In this document: piece after piece, positions 8,779-17,361 of the stretch
Layout: every line of letters starts with the position of its first letter
Numbering within the stretch: the stretch's first letter is position 1
Assembly: GCA_017395505.1 (NCBI GenBank)
Contig: JAFPUH010000031.1
Coordinates: 1 to 38,571, forward strand
Direction of reading: 5' to 3'
DNA from: Kiritimatiellia bacterium
GTDB taxonomy: Bacteria > Verrucomicrobiota > Kiritimatiellia > RFP12 > UBA1067
Length of the DNA stretch: 38,571 nt
Program-made: the position numbers and the translations under genes
Notes under the pieces: generated by a model
Database searches by the model: none
The model's input: the letters and a program-made list of their open reading frames with translations, nothing else
Told to the model about the DNA's origin: nothing

Positions 8779-9801
8779 TTACTTCTTCTTGGCGGCTGTG
8801 GGGTTGACGGGGGTCGCCTTGACCAGCTCGACGATCTTGGACGTGACCTCGGGATGCTCGCGGAGGTAGTCGATGGTGGCGAGCGAACCCTGCGCCAGCT
8901 GGGAGTCGCCGAAGCCGAGCCAGCTGCCGCGCTTCTCGACGATGCCGCGCGCGAGGGCCGCGTCAAGCACGGAGCCTTCGTAGGAGATGCCGCAGGTGTA
9001 GAGTATGTCGAACTCGGCCTCGGTGAAAGGCGGCGCGACCTTGTTCTTCACGACCTTGACGCGGGTGCGGTTGCCGACGACCTGTCCGGCGGTGTTCTTG
9101 ATCGCGCCGATACGCTGCACCTGAAGGCGGCATGAGGCGTAGAACTTGAGGGCCTTGCCGCCAGGGGTCGTCTCGGGGTTGCCGAACATCACGCCGATCT
9201 TCTCGCGGACCTGGTTGGTGAAGATGCAGAGCGTCTTCGTGTTGGCGAGAACGCTCGTCAGCTTGCGCATAGCCTGCGACATGAGGCGGGCCTGAAGACC
9301 CATGTGAGAGTCGCCCATGCTGCCGTCGATCTCGGCCTGCGGTGTGAGGGCGGCGACGGAGTCGACGACGATAACGTCGAGCGCGCCGGACTTCGCGAGC
9401 TGCTCGCAGATCGTAAGGGCCTCTTCGCCGGAGTTGGGCTGGGAGACGATCAGGTTGTCGAGGTCTACGCCGATCTTCTTCGCGTATGTCGGGTCGAGGG
9501 CGTGCTCGGCGTCGATGAACGCCGCGACGCCGCCTGCCTTCTGGGCGTTGGCCACGACATGAAGCGCAAGCGTCGTCTTGCCGGAGGACTCCTGGCCGTA
9601 GCACTCGACGATGCGTCCGCGCGGCAGGCCGCCGACGCCAAGCGCCAGGTCGAGCGAGAGGGCGCCGGTCGAGATCACGGGGATGTCCTTCACCTCCTGA
9701 TCGCCGAGACGCATGATCGCCATCTCGCCGAACTCCTTGCGGATCTGGCTCATTACCGCATCAAGCGCGGTGTTGCCTGTCTTGGTCGTTTCCTTTGCCA
9801 T
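8779..9801 (-). CDS. recA: RecA recombinase
   Basis: This is the ATP-dependent strand-exchange protein and SOS co-protease. The 340-residue protein has Walker A GQESSGKT (69-76), Walker B region [11 protein letters not shown] (about 142-152), the L1 region after [15 protein letters not shown], and L2 with [22 protein letters not shown]. The usual GPESSGKT has Gln in place of Pro at residue 70. The C-terminal tail is short and ends basic (TAAKKK) instead of acidic. The start is the ATG at 9801 with a strong AAAGGAG ribosome site 8 nt upstream. It sits 22 nt behind the antiporter gene and 11 nt before the symporter, so it is probably cotranscribed with both. I see no obvious LexA-box palindrome in the 22-nt gap. 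Confidence 0.98.
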   Translation of the reverse strand: MAKETTKTGNTALDAVMSQIRKEFGEMAIMRLGDQEVKDIPVISTGALSLDLALGVGGLPRGRIVECYGQESSGKTTLALHVVANAQKAGGVAAFIDAEHALDPTYAKKIGVDLDNLIVSQPNSGEEALTICEQLAKSGALDVIVVDSVAALTPQAEIDGSMGDSHMGLQARLMSQAMRKLTSVLANTKTLCIFTNQVREKIGVMFGNPETTPGGKALKFYASCRLQVQRIGAIKNTAGQVVGNRTRVKVVKNKVAPPFTEAEFDILYTCGISYEGSVLDAALARGIVEKRGSWLGFGDSQLAQGSLATIDYLREHPEVTSKIVELVKATPVNPTAAKKK

Positions 9802-9823
9802 AGAGGTCTCCTTTGTTTTGAAA

Positions 9824-12127
9824 CTACTTTGCGTTGCGGAAGAACATCTTCATGTCCTGCGGCGTCTGGCACTTCAGAAGCCTCGCGTAGCCGTCATCGA
9901 CGCGAAGCACGCGGGAGATGTTGGCCATCAGCTGAAGGTAGGGCGTCTGCGCCTGGTCGTTGGCGATCGTGAGGACGATGATCTCGACGGGGCTGTCGTC
10001 GATGGTCTTGTAGTCGGCGATGCGGCGGCCCGACTCGGCGCCAGAGTTGTCGACAAGCACGACCGCGCCGACGATACCGTGGATCGAAGGGTCGCGTCCG
10101 TGCGGAACTGCGATGCCGTGATCGAGGCCGGTGGACATCGAATCCTCGCGGCGCATCACGGCGGCTGTAGCGGCGGCGACGTCGCGGACGTGGTTCGGGC
10201 ACTCCTTGGCGATCTCGGCGACGATCTTTTCGATCGCCTCCTTCTTCGTGGCCGCGCGGAAGCCAGTCATCATGACGAAGCCCTGAAGGTAGCGCAGCAT
10301 GTTGCGGCCGGCGCACTTCTTCGCCTTCTCGGAATCCTTCAGCAGCTTGTCGAAATCGTCGCGGCGCATCGGCTTGGATATGGAGCGCGCGAGGTCGTTG
10401 ACCTTGCTCGCGACCTCCATCCAGGCCGTCATGACCATCGCCTCCTCCTCGGGGGTGCATTGTATGTAGATGCGACGGCCGTCGCGGCGGACGGAGATCT
10501 CCATATCGTCCATCGCGATCTCCCAGATGTTGTCCTCCTTGGAGAGCAGCGAGGTGAAGAAGCCCTCGTCGCGAAACTCGGCCACCAGCTTGGTGGTTAC
10601 GTAGTCGGCTATGTCGCGGGCCTCCATCTCGAAGCATATTTCGCGGGAGCCGTTGTGGCTCGACTTGGGATGGCGCACTCCGCGGGCTTTCGGCTTGAAG
10701 AGCGCGACGAGGGCGGGGGGCGCGACCACCGTCGTAACGAGCGTCATGAGGATGCCGATGCCGAAGATCTCCTGGGTGAGATACTTGGACGAAAGACCGA
10801 TGCCGGCGATGATGAGGGCAACCTCGCCACGAGGCACCATACCGGCGCCGATGCGAAGACCGCCAAGCGCATTGAAGCCGCAGCACATCGACGGCAGCAT
10901 GCAGCCGAGCACCTTCGCGGCGATCGCGAGCACGGTGTAGATCGCACCGAATATGAGCACGGGCGTCGAACAGAGCTGGGTCACGTCGACCATCATGCCC
11001 ATCACGCAGAAGAATATCGGCACGAGGAAGGTGTAGACCGGCGAGAGCGTCTCCTGGATCATGTGCTTCAGGTCGGTGCGCGAGAGAGCGAGGCCCATGA
11101 CGTAGGCGCCGATGATCATGGCGAGACCCATGAACTCGAAGAAGCCCGCAAGTATAAGCGAGAGGCCGAACGCCATCGTGGCGATCACTATGGGCGAGCG
11201 GAAGAACTTCTTGAGGAACGTGGAGATCTTGCGGGCGGCGAATACGCCGATTGCCGTGGCGCCGAGCCACACGCCGAACGCCTTTGCGGCGACAAGGCCG
11301 ATCGCGGCCCAGTCCATACCCTTATCGGCGGCGCCGCCGCCGGCCATCGCGGCGTTTGCGGCGATTATGCCGTTGCCGATGGCGAGCACTATGAGGCCGA
11401 GGACATCATCGATCACCGCGCCGGCCATTATGGTGGTGCCTTCCTCGGAGTCCATCTTCTTGCGCTCGGAGAGGATGCGGGCGGTGATGCCGACTGAGGT
11501 GGCCGTTGACATTATGCCCATGTAGAGGGGAGCCTCGCGGGTCATCGCCTCCGCGAGAGGCAGCTCGCCAAGGAATGCGAAGTGCTCGAAGAAGCGGGGC
11601 AGCAGATAGACGGCGCAGAGGTCGCCGAAGAGGAATGAGACGAGAACTCCGCCGACGCCGACCATAGAGCCGACAAAGGAGTATTTGAGGAACATCTTGA
11701 GGTTCGTCTCAAGACCTGAAAGGAAGAGCAGTATGACGGACGCAAGGGTGGCGATTCCGTAGAGGGCCGGTGAGGCGGCATCGAAGGCGACGCCGGTCGA
11801 TGCGGCGATGTCACGCAGGGCGGCGCCATGGAAGAGGCCTTCGGCAAAGAGCCCGTCACCGAAGCCGATGCCGCCGAGCGCCCACGGACCGATGACGATA
11901 CCGGCTGCAAGCTCGCCTAGGATCGACGGCAGTTTGACGAGAGAGGCGAGCATTCCGCCGAGCTTGGCGGCGAATATGATGACGCCGATCTGAAGAACGA
12001 GGAACATCATCTCCTCTGTTCTCGGCAACCCGAAGTTGGGATACGGCGGCGGGGCTTCGTGGCCCGCAAACGCGCACGCCGCAGCGAAAACGCATGCGGC
12101 CAGAGTCAGCATCTTCTTGGTCTTCAT
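9824..12127 (-). CDS. CPA2 cation/proton antiporter fused to PTS IIA domain
   Basis: This 767-residue protein joins three parts. A signal-like hydrophobic N-terminus (1-22, [20 protein letters not shown]) precedes a CPA2 (KefB/NapA-type) membrane domain of about 12 helices (roughly 40-450) containing [16 protein letters not shown], the paired-Asp ion site. A cytoplasmic linker (about 470-600) follows. The last part is a fructose/nitrogen-type PTS EIIA domain with [14 protein letters not shown], whose His676 is the expected phosphorylation site. I infer that phosphotransfer or sugar/nitrogen status gates sodium or potassium/proton exchange. The start is the ATG at 12127, ten nt after TATAAT, so the message should be almost leaderless. 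recA follows after 22 nt. The ion specificity is not certain. Confidence 0.88.
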   Translation of the reverse strand: MKTKKMLTLAACVFAAACAFAGHEAPPPYPNFGLPRTEEMMFLVLQIGVIIFAAKLGGMLASLVKLPSILGELAAGIVIGPWALGGIGFGDGLFAEGLFHGAALRDIAASTGVAFDAASPALYGIATLASVILLFLSGLETNLKMFLKYSFVGSMVGVGGVLVSFLFGDLCAVYLLPRFFEHFAFLGELPLAEAMTREAPLYMGIMSTATSVGITARILSERKKMDSEEGTTIMAGAVIDDVLGLIVLAIGNGIIAANAAMAGGGAADKGMDWAAIGLVAAKAFGVWLGATAIGVFAARKISTFLKKFFRSPIVIATMAFGLSLILAGFFEFMGLAMIIGAYVMGLALSRTDLKHMIQETLSPVYTFLVPIFFCVMGMMVDVTQLCSTPVLIFGAIYTVLAIAAKVLGCMLPSMCCGFNALGGLRIGAGMVPRGEVALIIAGIGLSSKYLTQEIFGIGILMTLVTTVVAPPALVALFKPKARGVRHPKSSHNGSREICFEMEARDIADYVTTKLVAEFRDEGFFTSLLSKEDNIWEIAMDDMEISVRRDGRRIYIQCTPEEEAMVMTAWMEVASKVNDLARSISKPMRRDDFDKLLKDSEKAKKCAGRNMLRYLQGFVMMTGFRAATKKEAIEKIVAEIAKECPNHVRDVAAATAAVMRREDSMSTGLDHGIAVPHGRDPSIHGIVGAVVLVDNSGAESGRRIADYKTIDDSPVEIIVLTIANDQAQTPYLQLMANISRVLRVDDGYARLLKCQTPQDMKMFFRNAK

Positions 12128-12137
12128 ACGATTGTAT

Positions 12138-12166
12138 ATTATACCATAACGTATGGTTCGCCGCAA
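12138..12166 (-). promoter_or_regulatory. Antiporter-recA promoter
   Basis: The minus strand reads TTGCGG (complement of 12161-12166), a 17-bp spacer, then TATGGTATAAT (complement of 12138-12148). The antiporter ATG lies ten bases after the -10 hexamer. The motif overlaps the stop of the XRE gene: ATG GTA TAA encodes Met-Val-stop in that frame. Confidence 0.8.
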
Positions 12167-12609
12167 AAGGAACATATGGCGCCGTCATGCACCGGCGAGC
12201 CGCAGTTCGGACAGCGGCGCTCAAGCACCTCGCCGCAGACTGCGCAGAAGCGTCCGCCGACAGGATCGGCGGCGGATCTGTCAGGACGGGCAAGGCTGCG
12301 CCCTTCAACCTCGTACCTTTGGTTCGAAGGACAGTTCGGGTTGGGGCAGAAGCCGGAGCGGGGCAATGCGGCGATCGGCCTCGCGGGGGCGGGCTGAGGC
12401 GCGGATGTGCCAGTAGATATGTCTATGCCGAACTTCTTTGAAAGTTTGGCTATCACATCGTCGTTGAGCTTTGTGCCGTCGCCCTGCTCGAACATTGAAA
12501 TTGCGGATTGGTTGCAGCCAACCTCAGCAGCCAATTCACCTTGGGATATCTTGGCGGCGCGGCGCGCTTCACGTATCTTGCGGCAGAAATCTGGATTAAG
12601 GTTCGTCAT
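12139..12609 (-). CDS. XRE-type HTH protein with tandem zinc ribbons
   Basis: This 156-residue probable DNA-binding regulator carries an XRE/Cro helix-turn-helix (about 8-62; ISQGELAAEVGCNQSAISMFEQG is the recognition region). After a Pro/Ala linker come eight cysteines in four pairs: C88-x4-C93, C122-x2-C125, C133-x2-C136 and C146-x2-C149, enough for two zinc ribbons. The last two pairs lie in CPNCG and CSFCG knuckles like double-zinc-ribbon proteins. The start is the ATG at 12609. The upstream 95 bp is packed with TTATCAAC-type repeats and a 15-bp palindrome, possible autoregulatory operators or DnaA sites. It ends ...Tyr-Val-Met-Val-stop, the last codons lying inside the antiporter promoter. 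The target is unknown. Confidence 0.75.
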   Translation of the reverse strand: MTNLNPDFCRKIREARRAAKISQGELAAEVGCNQSAISMFEQGDGTKLNDDVIAKLSKKFGIDISTGTSAPQPAPARPIAALPRSGFCPNPNCPSNQRYEVEGRSLARPDRSAADPVGGRFCAVCGEVLERRCPNCGSPVHDGAICSFCGEPYVMV

Positions 12610-12615
12610 AGCTCG

Positions 12616-12696
12616 TTATCAACATTATCAACAACTTTATCAACTTATCAACAGTTGTTTATAGAATGTTCATAGTCGTTGTTGATATTATCAACT
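12616..12696 (+). repeat. Cluster of TTATCAACA 9-mers (DnaA-box-like or operator)
   Basis: Within 81 bp there are TTATCAACA at 12616-12624, 12625-12633 (directly abutting) and 12645-12653; TTATCAACT at 12637-12645 and 12688-12696; and an inverted near-copy TGTTGATAT at 12680-12688. The last two form a perfect palindrome, GTTGATATTATCAAC (12681-12695). The 9-mer differs from the E. coli DnaA box TTATCCACA at one base. The array fills the intergenic space upstream of the XRE gene, so DnaA binding and XRE autoregulation are both possible. Confidence 0.7.
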
Positions 12697-12704
12697 GTAG
12701 AGGG

Positions 12705-13328
12705 TTAATATGTGCGCTTCATTATTTCGGAAGCAAGGAGGAATTCTTCACCCTTCTTGTAGGGTATTCCGCAACGGTTCAACTCGTCTATCACGGGACC
12801 GGACAGGATATTGCCGTTGTCGGCGAAGAACTTTTCGAGAGAGGCGCGTTTTTTCGCAAGGCTGCCGTCAGGCTCGTTCGTCACAAGCACGCCCTCCAAA
12901 AGCTGCGCACGGCGGATTCGGCCGTCGGCCTCAGCCTGGTCGCGGGCCTCCTTGATCACTTCTAGCACATGGTCGCGGGTCTCGCCAGGGAAACGATCAG
13001 GCAACTCGACATCGCGGTCAAGCAGGGCCAGCGAGTTGGGATTGCGCGACTGTTCATCAAAGTGGCGCTCCTGCTCGTCAAGCAGCTTGGACTTCAGGTC
13101 GGCTATCTGCGACTTGAGGTTAGCTATCTCGGTGTCCTTGTCAGCTATCCGGCGCTCGAGTCCGGCGATATGCTGCTGAAGCTCTTCAAGCTGGATGTCG
13201 AGCTTAGCCTTGTCGGCCGCCAGCTCTTCGACCACAGCCTTTTGGATGTCTAGCTCCTCGGGTTCGGCGAAAGTTTCTTCGGCTGTCTTTTCGGGCTTCT
13301 CTTCGGAAAGGAATTCTTCAAAGTTCAT
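12705..13328 (-). CDS. Coiled-coil protein of unknown function
   Basis: This 207-residue protein has an acidic N-terminus (1-30), a long coiled coil (about 30-95, with heptad Leu/Ile in LQQHIAGLERRIADKDTEIA and the following repeats) and a C-terminal soluble domain (about 105-207). That domain contains ELPDRFPGETRDHVLEVI and a helix-rich end finishing GEEFLLASEIMKRTY. There is no signal peptide or membrane span. Its ATG overlaps the stop of the RNA methyltransferase (ATGA at 13325-13328), placing it third after dnaN in one probable operon. I do not recognise the family. The position beside dnaN suggests, but does not show, a chromosome- or translation-related role. Confidence 0.8.
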   Translation of the reverse strand: MNFEEFLSEEKPEKTAEETFAEPEELDIQKAVVEELAADKAKLDIQLEELQQHIAGLERRIADKDTEIANLKSQIADLKSKLLDEQERHFDEQSRNPNSLALLDRDVELPDRFPGETRDHVLEVIKEARDQAEADGRIRRAQLLEGVLVTNEPDGSLAKKRASLEKFFADNGNILSGPVIDELNRCGIPYKKGEEFLLASEIMKRTY

Positions 13329-14557
13329 GATGCGTTTTGTCCCTTGAGTTCACAGCCGGGATAGATGAACAGCCGGCAGTCGATGGGCCCGTTGAAAAAC
13401 GGAACACGTGTTCTGTAGTAGAGGTTCACAAGACGGGCGAGATCGGGATTACCGGTTATCAGGCCACCAGTCCAGCCAGCGCAGCGTTCGTTCATGAAAG
13501 AGCCTATGCGCTCGTAGACCGGCGCGAGCTCCTCATACGTACCGAGGCGGATGCCGTATTCGGGGTTGAAGAACACGCAGCCGCGCCCTTCCGGAATCGG
13601 CGTATCGGCGAAGTCGCAGGCCTTGAAATCGATATAGGGGGCGACACTTGCGGCGATTGCGTTAGTATGGGCGTTCTCGACAGCCTCGGGCGAAATATCA
13701 GTAGCAACTATCTTGGGCAGGTTATCGGTCTTCTCCTGATCCTTGGCGTCAATGAGAAGCTCCTTCCATATCTGCTCGGGCGAAGCGCCGGCGCGTTGGC
13801 GGGGCGCAACCCTAGGAGCGCTCTCGCCTGGTATGATGCGGCTGTAATCCTTTATAGACTGGAAAGCGAAGTGGCCCTTCAAGGTTCCGGGAGCCTTGTT
13901 CATCGCAAACATAGCGGCCTCTATCGCAGGGGTACCGCTACCGCACATCGGGGAGAGGAAAGGAGTCTTGCCGTCCCATTGCATCGCCATCAGGCAGGCG
14001 GCGGCAAGCGTCTCCTGCATGGGAGCAGAGCCAGGTATCTTACGGTAGCCTCTCTTGGAAAGCGGTTCACCGGAAGTGTCGAGGTAAATGATGACCTCTT
14101 CCCTTTCCCAATAAACGAAGACGGCGGCGCCTTTGTTCTCTCCACCGGAGTCGGGGCGGCGCTGGCACTTCTCGCGCATACGGTCGGCTATCGCGTCCTT
14201 GGTGTAAAGGGAAGGAAGTCGAGTGTCGCGTATCGTATAGTTATGGACGATTGAGGACACCGAGAAATATCCGTCGGCCTCTATGAGATTCTCCCAATCG
14301 ATGGACAAGGCCGCTTCGTACAGGTCACGGATATTGCGGCAAACTGTACGAAGAAGAGGCACGAGAATGCGGTGAGCCGTACGGAGGCGAAGGTTGAGGT
14401 TCATCACATCCCTCATGCTTCCGCGCACGACGACCGTGTTCTCGGTCACTTCGATAGGCTTGTAGCCAAGATCGAGAACCTCTATCTCGGTCCAACGCGA
14501 AAGCTCCTTCGCGCAGGATATGATTATTGGATAATTCTTGTCTACCCAGATTTTCAT
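13325..14557 (-). CDS. THUMP-domain class I RNA N2-guanine methyltransferase
   Basis: This is a SAM-dependent methyltransferase of the RlmL/TrmN group, acting on a guanine of rRNA or tRNA. The 410-residue protein has an N-terminal THUMP-like region (about 60-165) and the linker signature GYRKIPGSAPMQETLAAA. SAM motif I is FLSPMCGSGTPAIEAA (200-215), with VATDISPEAVENA near 284-296 and a catalytic motif IV read as NPEYG (331-335). Most family members have NPPYG or NPPFG, so Glu in the second variable position is unusual. An insertion of about 50 residues separates motif I from the VATD strand. It starts 3 nt after dnaN and overlaps the following coiled-coil gene by ATGA. The exact target base cannot be assigned. 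Confidence 0.88.
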   Translation of the reverse strand: MKIWVDKNYPIIISCAKELSRWTEIEVLDLGYKPIEVTENTVVVRGSMRDVMNLNLRLRTAHRILVPLLRTVCRNIRDLYEAALSIDWENLIEADGYFSVSSIVHNYTIRDTRLPSLYTKDAIADRMREKCQRRPDSGGENKGAAVFVYWEREEVIIYLDTSGEPLSKRGYRKIPGSAPMQETLAAACLMAMQWDGKTPFLSPMCGSGTPAIEAAMFAMNKAPGTLKGHFAFQSIKDYSRIIPGESAPRVAPRQRAGASPEQIWKELLIDAKDQEKTDNLPKIVATDISPEAVENAHTNAIAASVAPYIDFKACDFADTPIPEGRGCVFFNPEYGIRLGTYEELAPVYERIGSFMNERCAGWTGGLITGNPDLARLVNLYYRTRVPFFNGPIDCRLFIYPGCELKGQNAS

Positions 14558-14560
14558 CGA

Positions 14561-15655
14561 TCAGTTTATGCGAAGCGGCATGAGAACGTAGAGGAACGGT
14601 ATCGAGCACTTGATTACGGCAGGAGAATGCCCGTTGTTGAGGTTGATTGAAACCTCGTCGTCGTCGATTGCCTTGAGAGGATCCATAACGTAGTTGGGAT
14701 TGAACATTATCTCAATCTTCTCACCGGCGTATTTGATCGGCACCTCGTCCTTGGCTTCTCCGATCTCGCTGGCGGCGGAGGTGACGGTAAGCCTGTTGGA
14801 CTCGAAAATGAGCTTCGTAGAATGAGCTTCATCCATCGTCATGACGCTTGCGCGCTCGAGAGCGTTCAAAAGAAGCTGGCGATCGACTACAATCTTCTCG
14901 GCGCACTCTGCAGGTATGACCTGACGGTAGTTGGGATAGGCGTCATCCATCAGCTTGGAATATATCTGCACATCGCCGAAGCTGAAGCTTATCTTGGAGT
15001 TATGGACGTTTATGCGAACATCGCCGTCTCCGTTGAGCGAGCGCTGAAGCTCCTGGACAGCCTTAGAAGGAAGCACTATATCCCTCTCCGCGTTCTTCGG
15101 GAACTCCATCTCCTTTTCAACGAGGGCAAGGCGGCGGCCGTCGGTGGCGACCATGGTGAGGCGCGAATCCTTGAAACTCATAAGAACGCCCTTGAGCGTA
15201 CGGCGGGTATCGTCCTGAGAAGCGGCGTATGAAGTCTTGCGGAGCATCTCCTGAAGGGTTTGGCGAGGCATTATGTACTCGTTCGAGTCTTCGCCGGCGT
15301 TGAGGCGGGGAAATTCGGACTCGGGTTTTCCGTTGAGCTTGTAGCTGGCGCTACCTGCCTTTATTGTAGCCTGCTCGTTGGTGTCTATGGTTACTTCGAC
15401 CTCGCCCTCCGGAGCCTTTACCATAAGGTTGAACAGAAGCTTGACCGGCAGGGTGGAAGCGCCTTCCTCCTTGACATCGCAGGATACAGTGCTGCGAATT
15501 GAGATATCAAGGTCGGTCGTGGTAAGCTCGATTGCGCTGCCCTTGGCTTCGATCATCACATTCTGGATTATGGGCAGAGACCCCTTTCCGGCAACAATGT
15601 TCTGGACGGACTTTAGTCCTTCAAGAAACTTAGAACGCAGTATAGAGATTTTCAT
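14561..15655 (-). CDS. dnaN: DNA polymerase III beta sliding clamp
   Basis: This is the ring-shaped processivity clamp of the replicase. The 364-residue protein has the three-domain length of the family, starting MKISILRSKFLEGLKSVQ and ending in the typical YVLMPLRIN strand. The start is the ATG at 15655, with an AAAGGA ribosome site about 7 nt upstream; the frame upstream of it is not conserved-looking. An extended -10 (TTTGATACAAT) lies at 15694-15704, so it can be transcribed independently of dnaA, 265 bp upstream. The usual recF and gyrB do not follow; instead a methyltransferase starts 3 nt downstream. Confidence 0.98.
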   Translation of the reverse strand: MKISILRSKFLEGLKSVQNIVAGKGSLPIIQNVMIEAKGSAIELTTTDLDISIRSTVSCDVKEEGASTLPVKLLFNLMVKAPEGEVEVTIDTNEQATIKAGSASYKLNGKPESEFPRLNAGEDSNEYIMPRQTLQEMLRKTSYAASQDDTRRTLKGVLMSFKDSRLTMVATDGRRLALVEKEMEFPKNAERDIVLPSKAVQELQRSLNGDGDVRINVHNSKISFSFGDVQIYSKLMDDAYPNYRQVIPAECAEKIVVDRQLLLNALERASVMTMDEAHSTKLIFESNRLTVTSAASEIGEAKDEVPIKYAGEKIEIMFNPNYVMDPLKAIDDDEVSINLNNGHSPAVIKCSIPFLYVLMPLRIN

Positions 15656-15920
15656 CGTATGTCCTTTCATGTCCCTGTTGAGGGGTTTGGTAAATTGTAT
15701 CAAATAATGCTGATAATATAAAGAGCCTTTATTACTATACTATTAGGAATGTTGATAGTGTTCACAACTCTCCAAACCCTCGAATAGACGGGGTCGCATT
15801 GAAGTTAGGGTTGTTGACTTTAATGTGCACACAAGAAGACAAGCGATCATTGAAGCGGTAGTCATGTTCACAAGAAGAGTTCTCTATACAGGCAATCAAC
15901 ATATTTTCATCAATGTGTGT
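15656..15920. other. dnaA-dnaN intergenic region
   Basis: This AT-rich gap of 265 bp has no gene. It carries the dnaN promoter, and TGTTGATAG (15750-15758) directly abutting TGTTCACAA (15759-15767), with a second TGTTCACAA at 15865-15873. These 9-mers resemble degenerate DnaA boxes; TGTTCACAA recurs inverted at 19342-19350. A 6-bp inverted repeat AACCCT/AGGGTT spans 15775-15812. I see no terminator after dnaA. Confidence 0.55.
15694..15704 (-). promoter_or_regulatory. dnaN promoter, extended -10
   Basis: The minus strand reads TTTGATACAAT, with TACAAT (complement of 15694-15699) and a TGA extension. The -35 region is weak. The predicted transcript starts near 15687, giving a leader of about 32 nt that contains the AAAGGA ribosome site. 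Confidence 0.6.
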
Positions 15921-17330
15921 TTACGCATCGATCCTGTCATCCATGGTATATCCGAGTTCGGATATTATGGATATAAGGTTGTCCCTCAGCTCAGGCTCCA
16001 CATCAAGGCGCCTTGCAATCGACTTGACTCCGTGGATGATAGTGGCATGTGTCTTGTCGAACTGCTTAGCGATTTCAGGCAGACTCTTTGTAGTGAACTT
16101 TCTGGCTATGAACATTGCCAGCTGCCTTGGAGTCACAACTGAAGCAGTGCGCTCAGCCGAGACCATTTGAGTCATAGTTACGAAGTACTTCGCAGCTACA
16201 GCCTTTTGTATCTCCTCTATGGAAACCTTCTTCTGCGTCTTTTCTTTTTCAATGAAGTCCTTGAGAAGATGGGATAGAATCTGCTCGTTGAGAGGAAGCG
16301 ATGGATTCATCTGAACCATCACGTTGACTTTGGCAAGGGCGCCTTCCATCGCACGAACATGACTCTTAATGTTCTGTGCAATGAACTTCAACGTTTCATC
16401 AGGTACCTTTGGTCGTATGGTCTCAGACTTCTTTTTAAGAATGGCAAGACGAGTCTCGTAGCTTGGAAGCTCTATCTCTTGAACCATTCCCCATTCGAAG
16501 CGGGATATGAGACGGGTCTCTATACTTGGCAGATCTTTTGGAGCCACATCGCTCGTCATCACTATCTGCTTGCCCTCTTGATGAAGGGCATTGAAAGTAT
16601 TGAAGAACTCTTCCTGGAAGTTCTTTCTCTGGCCCATGAACTGTATGTCATCAACCAGAAGTACGTCTATCTTACGGTACCGGTCCCTGAATTGCTGAAT
16701 CGAGTTGCTCGTAAGGGCGTTGACGTATTCATTCATGAAACGTTCGGCAGTCAGATAGCAAACTGCCGCCATAGGATTCTTTCGCTTGATCTCATTTCCT
16801 ATGGCCTGCATTATGTGAGTCTTGCCGAGACCGGTGCCGCCATGTATGAACAGAGGGTTGTAGCCCTTCTTGCCTGGCTCCTGCGTTACACCTCTAGCTG
16901 CAGCGTGAACATAGCTGTTAGAAGGGCCAACAACAAATTCATCGAACGTATAATCCTCTATAAGAGGCATTGTCGACTCGAAATATGTAGATGACTTTTC
17001 CGAGGGCTGCTGATCTGATGACTGCTTTGGTATTACTATTGCAGGTATGCTGCTCTCATCAAACTTGAATTCAATTTCGATAGGCTTGGAGACACCAGCA
17101 AGGCTAAGGCAGTTCTTAAGCTTCGATGCATACGAATCCTTAAGAAGCTCAGCCGCAAACTTGTTCGCCGTATAAACTGTGAACACTCCATCGCTGAAGG
17201 ATACGGAAGTTATCATGCCGAAGTATCTTTCAACTTGGCTTTTCTCGTCGGGCGTAGGAAGGGTGGAAAGATAGATCGTGATTGCTCTATCCCATGCACC
17301 TTTCGACGCTGCATCTATGGTGTTGCTCAT
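15921..17330 (-). CDS. dnaA: Chromosomal replication initiator DnaA
   Basis: This AAA+ protein opens the replication origin. The 469-residue protein shows an N-terminal domain I (about 1-90), a Ser/Gln-rich linker (100-118) and the AAA+ domain with GGTGLGKT (164-171) and LLVDDIQFM (224-232). The C-terminal DNA-binding domain contains FDKTHATIIHGVKSI (about 424-438). In the usual signature this is RDHTTVLHA; here Lys-Thr-His-Ala-Thr (426-430) replaces Arg-Asp-His-Thr-Thr, at residues that contact the DnaA box in E. coli. The start is the ATG at 17330, with AAAGGG 8 nt upstream and a promoter at 17362-17391. Its base composition is visibly less GC-rich than the outer genes. Confidence 0.98.
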   Translation of the reverse strand: MSNTIDAASKGAWDRAITIYLSTLPTPDEKSQVERYFGMITSVSFSDGVFTVYTANKFAAELLKDSYASKLKNCLSLAGVSKPIEIEFKFDESSIPAIVIPKQSSDQQPSEKSSTYFESTMPLIEDYTFDEFVVGPSNSYVHAAARGVTQEPGKKGYNPLFIHGGTGLGKTHIMQAIGNEIKRKNPMAAVCYLTAERFMNEYVNALTSNSIQQFRDRYRKIDVLLVDDIQFMGQRKNFQEEFFNTFNALHQEGKQIVMTSDVAPKDLPSIETRLISRFEWGMVQEIELPSYETRLAILKKKSETIRPKVPDETLKFIAQNIKSHVRAMEGALAKVNVMVQMNPSLPLNEQILSHLLKDFIEKEKTQKKVSIEEIQKAVAAKYFVTMTQMVSAERTASVVTPRQLAMFIARKFTTKSLPEIAKQFDKTHATIIHGVKSIARRLDVEPELRDNLISIISELGYTMDDRIDA

Positions 17331-17361
17331 GCTGAATACCCTTTCTGCTATCGTGGCATAT

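Noticed and set aside
12616..12696. CRISPR array or plasmid iterons
   Set aside because: Repeats are only 9 bp without uniform spacers, no cas or rep genes are present, and the setting is chromosomal near dnaA and dnaN.
13402..13413. GAACACGTGTTC palindrome as a third parS site
   Set aside because: It has the CACGTG core, but the flanks are GAA/TTC where parS needs TTC/GAA, so it does not match the consensus.
15775..15812. AACCCT/AGGGTT inverted repeat as a dnaA terminator
   Set aside because: The stem is 6 bp with a 26-nt loop and no T run on the relevant strand.
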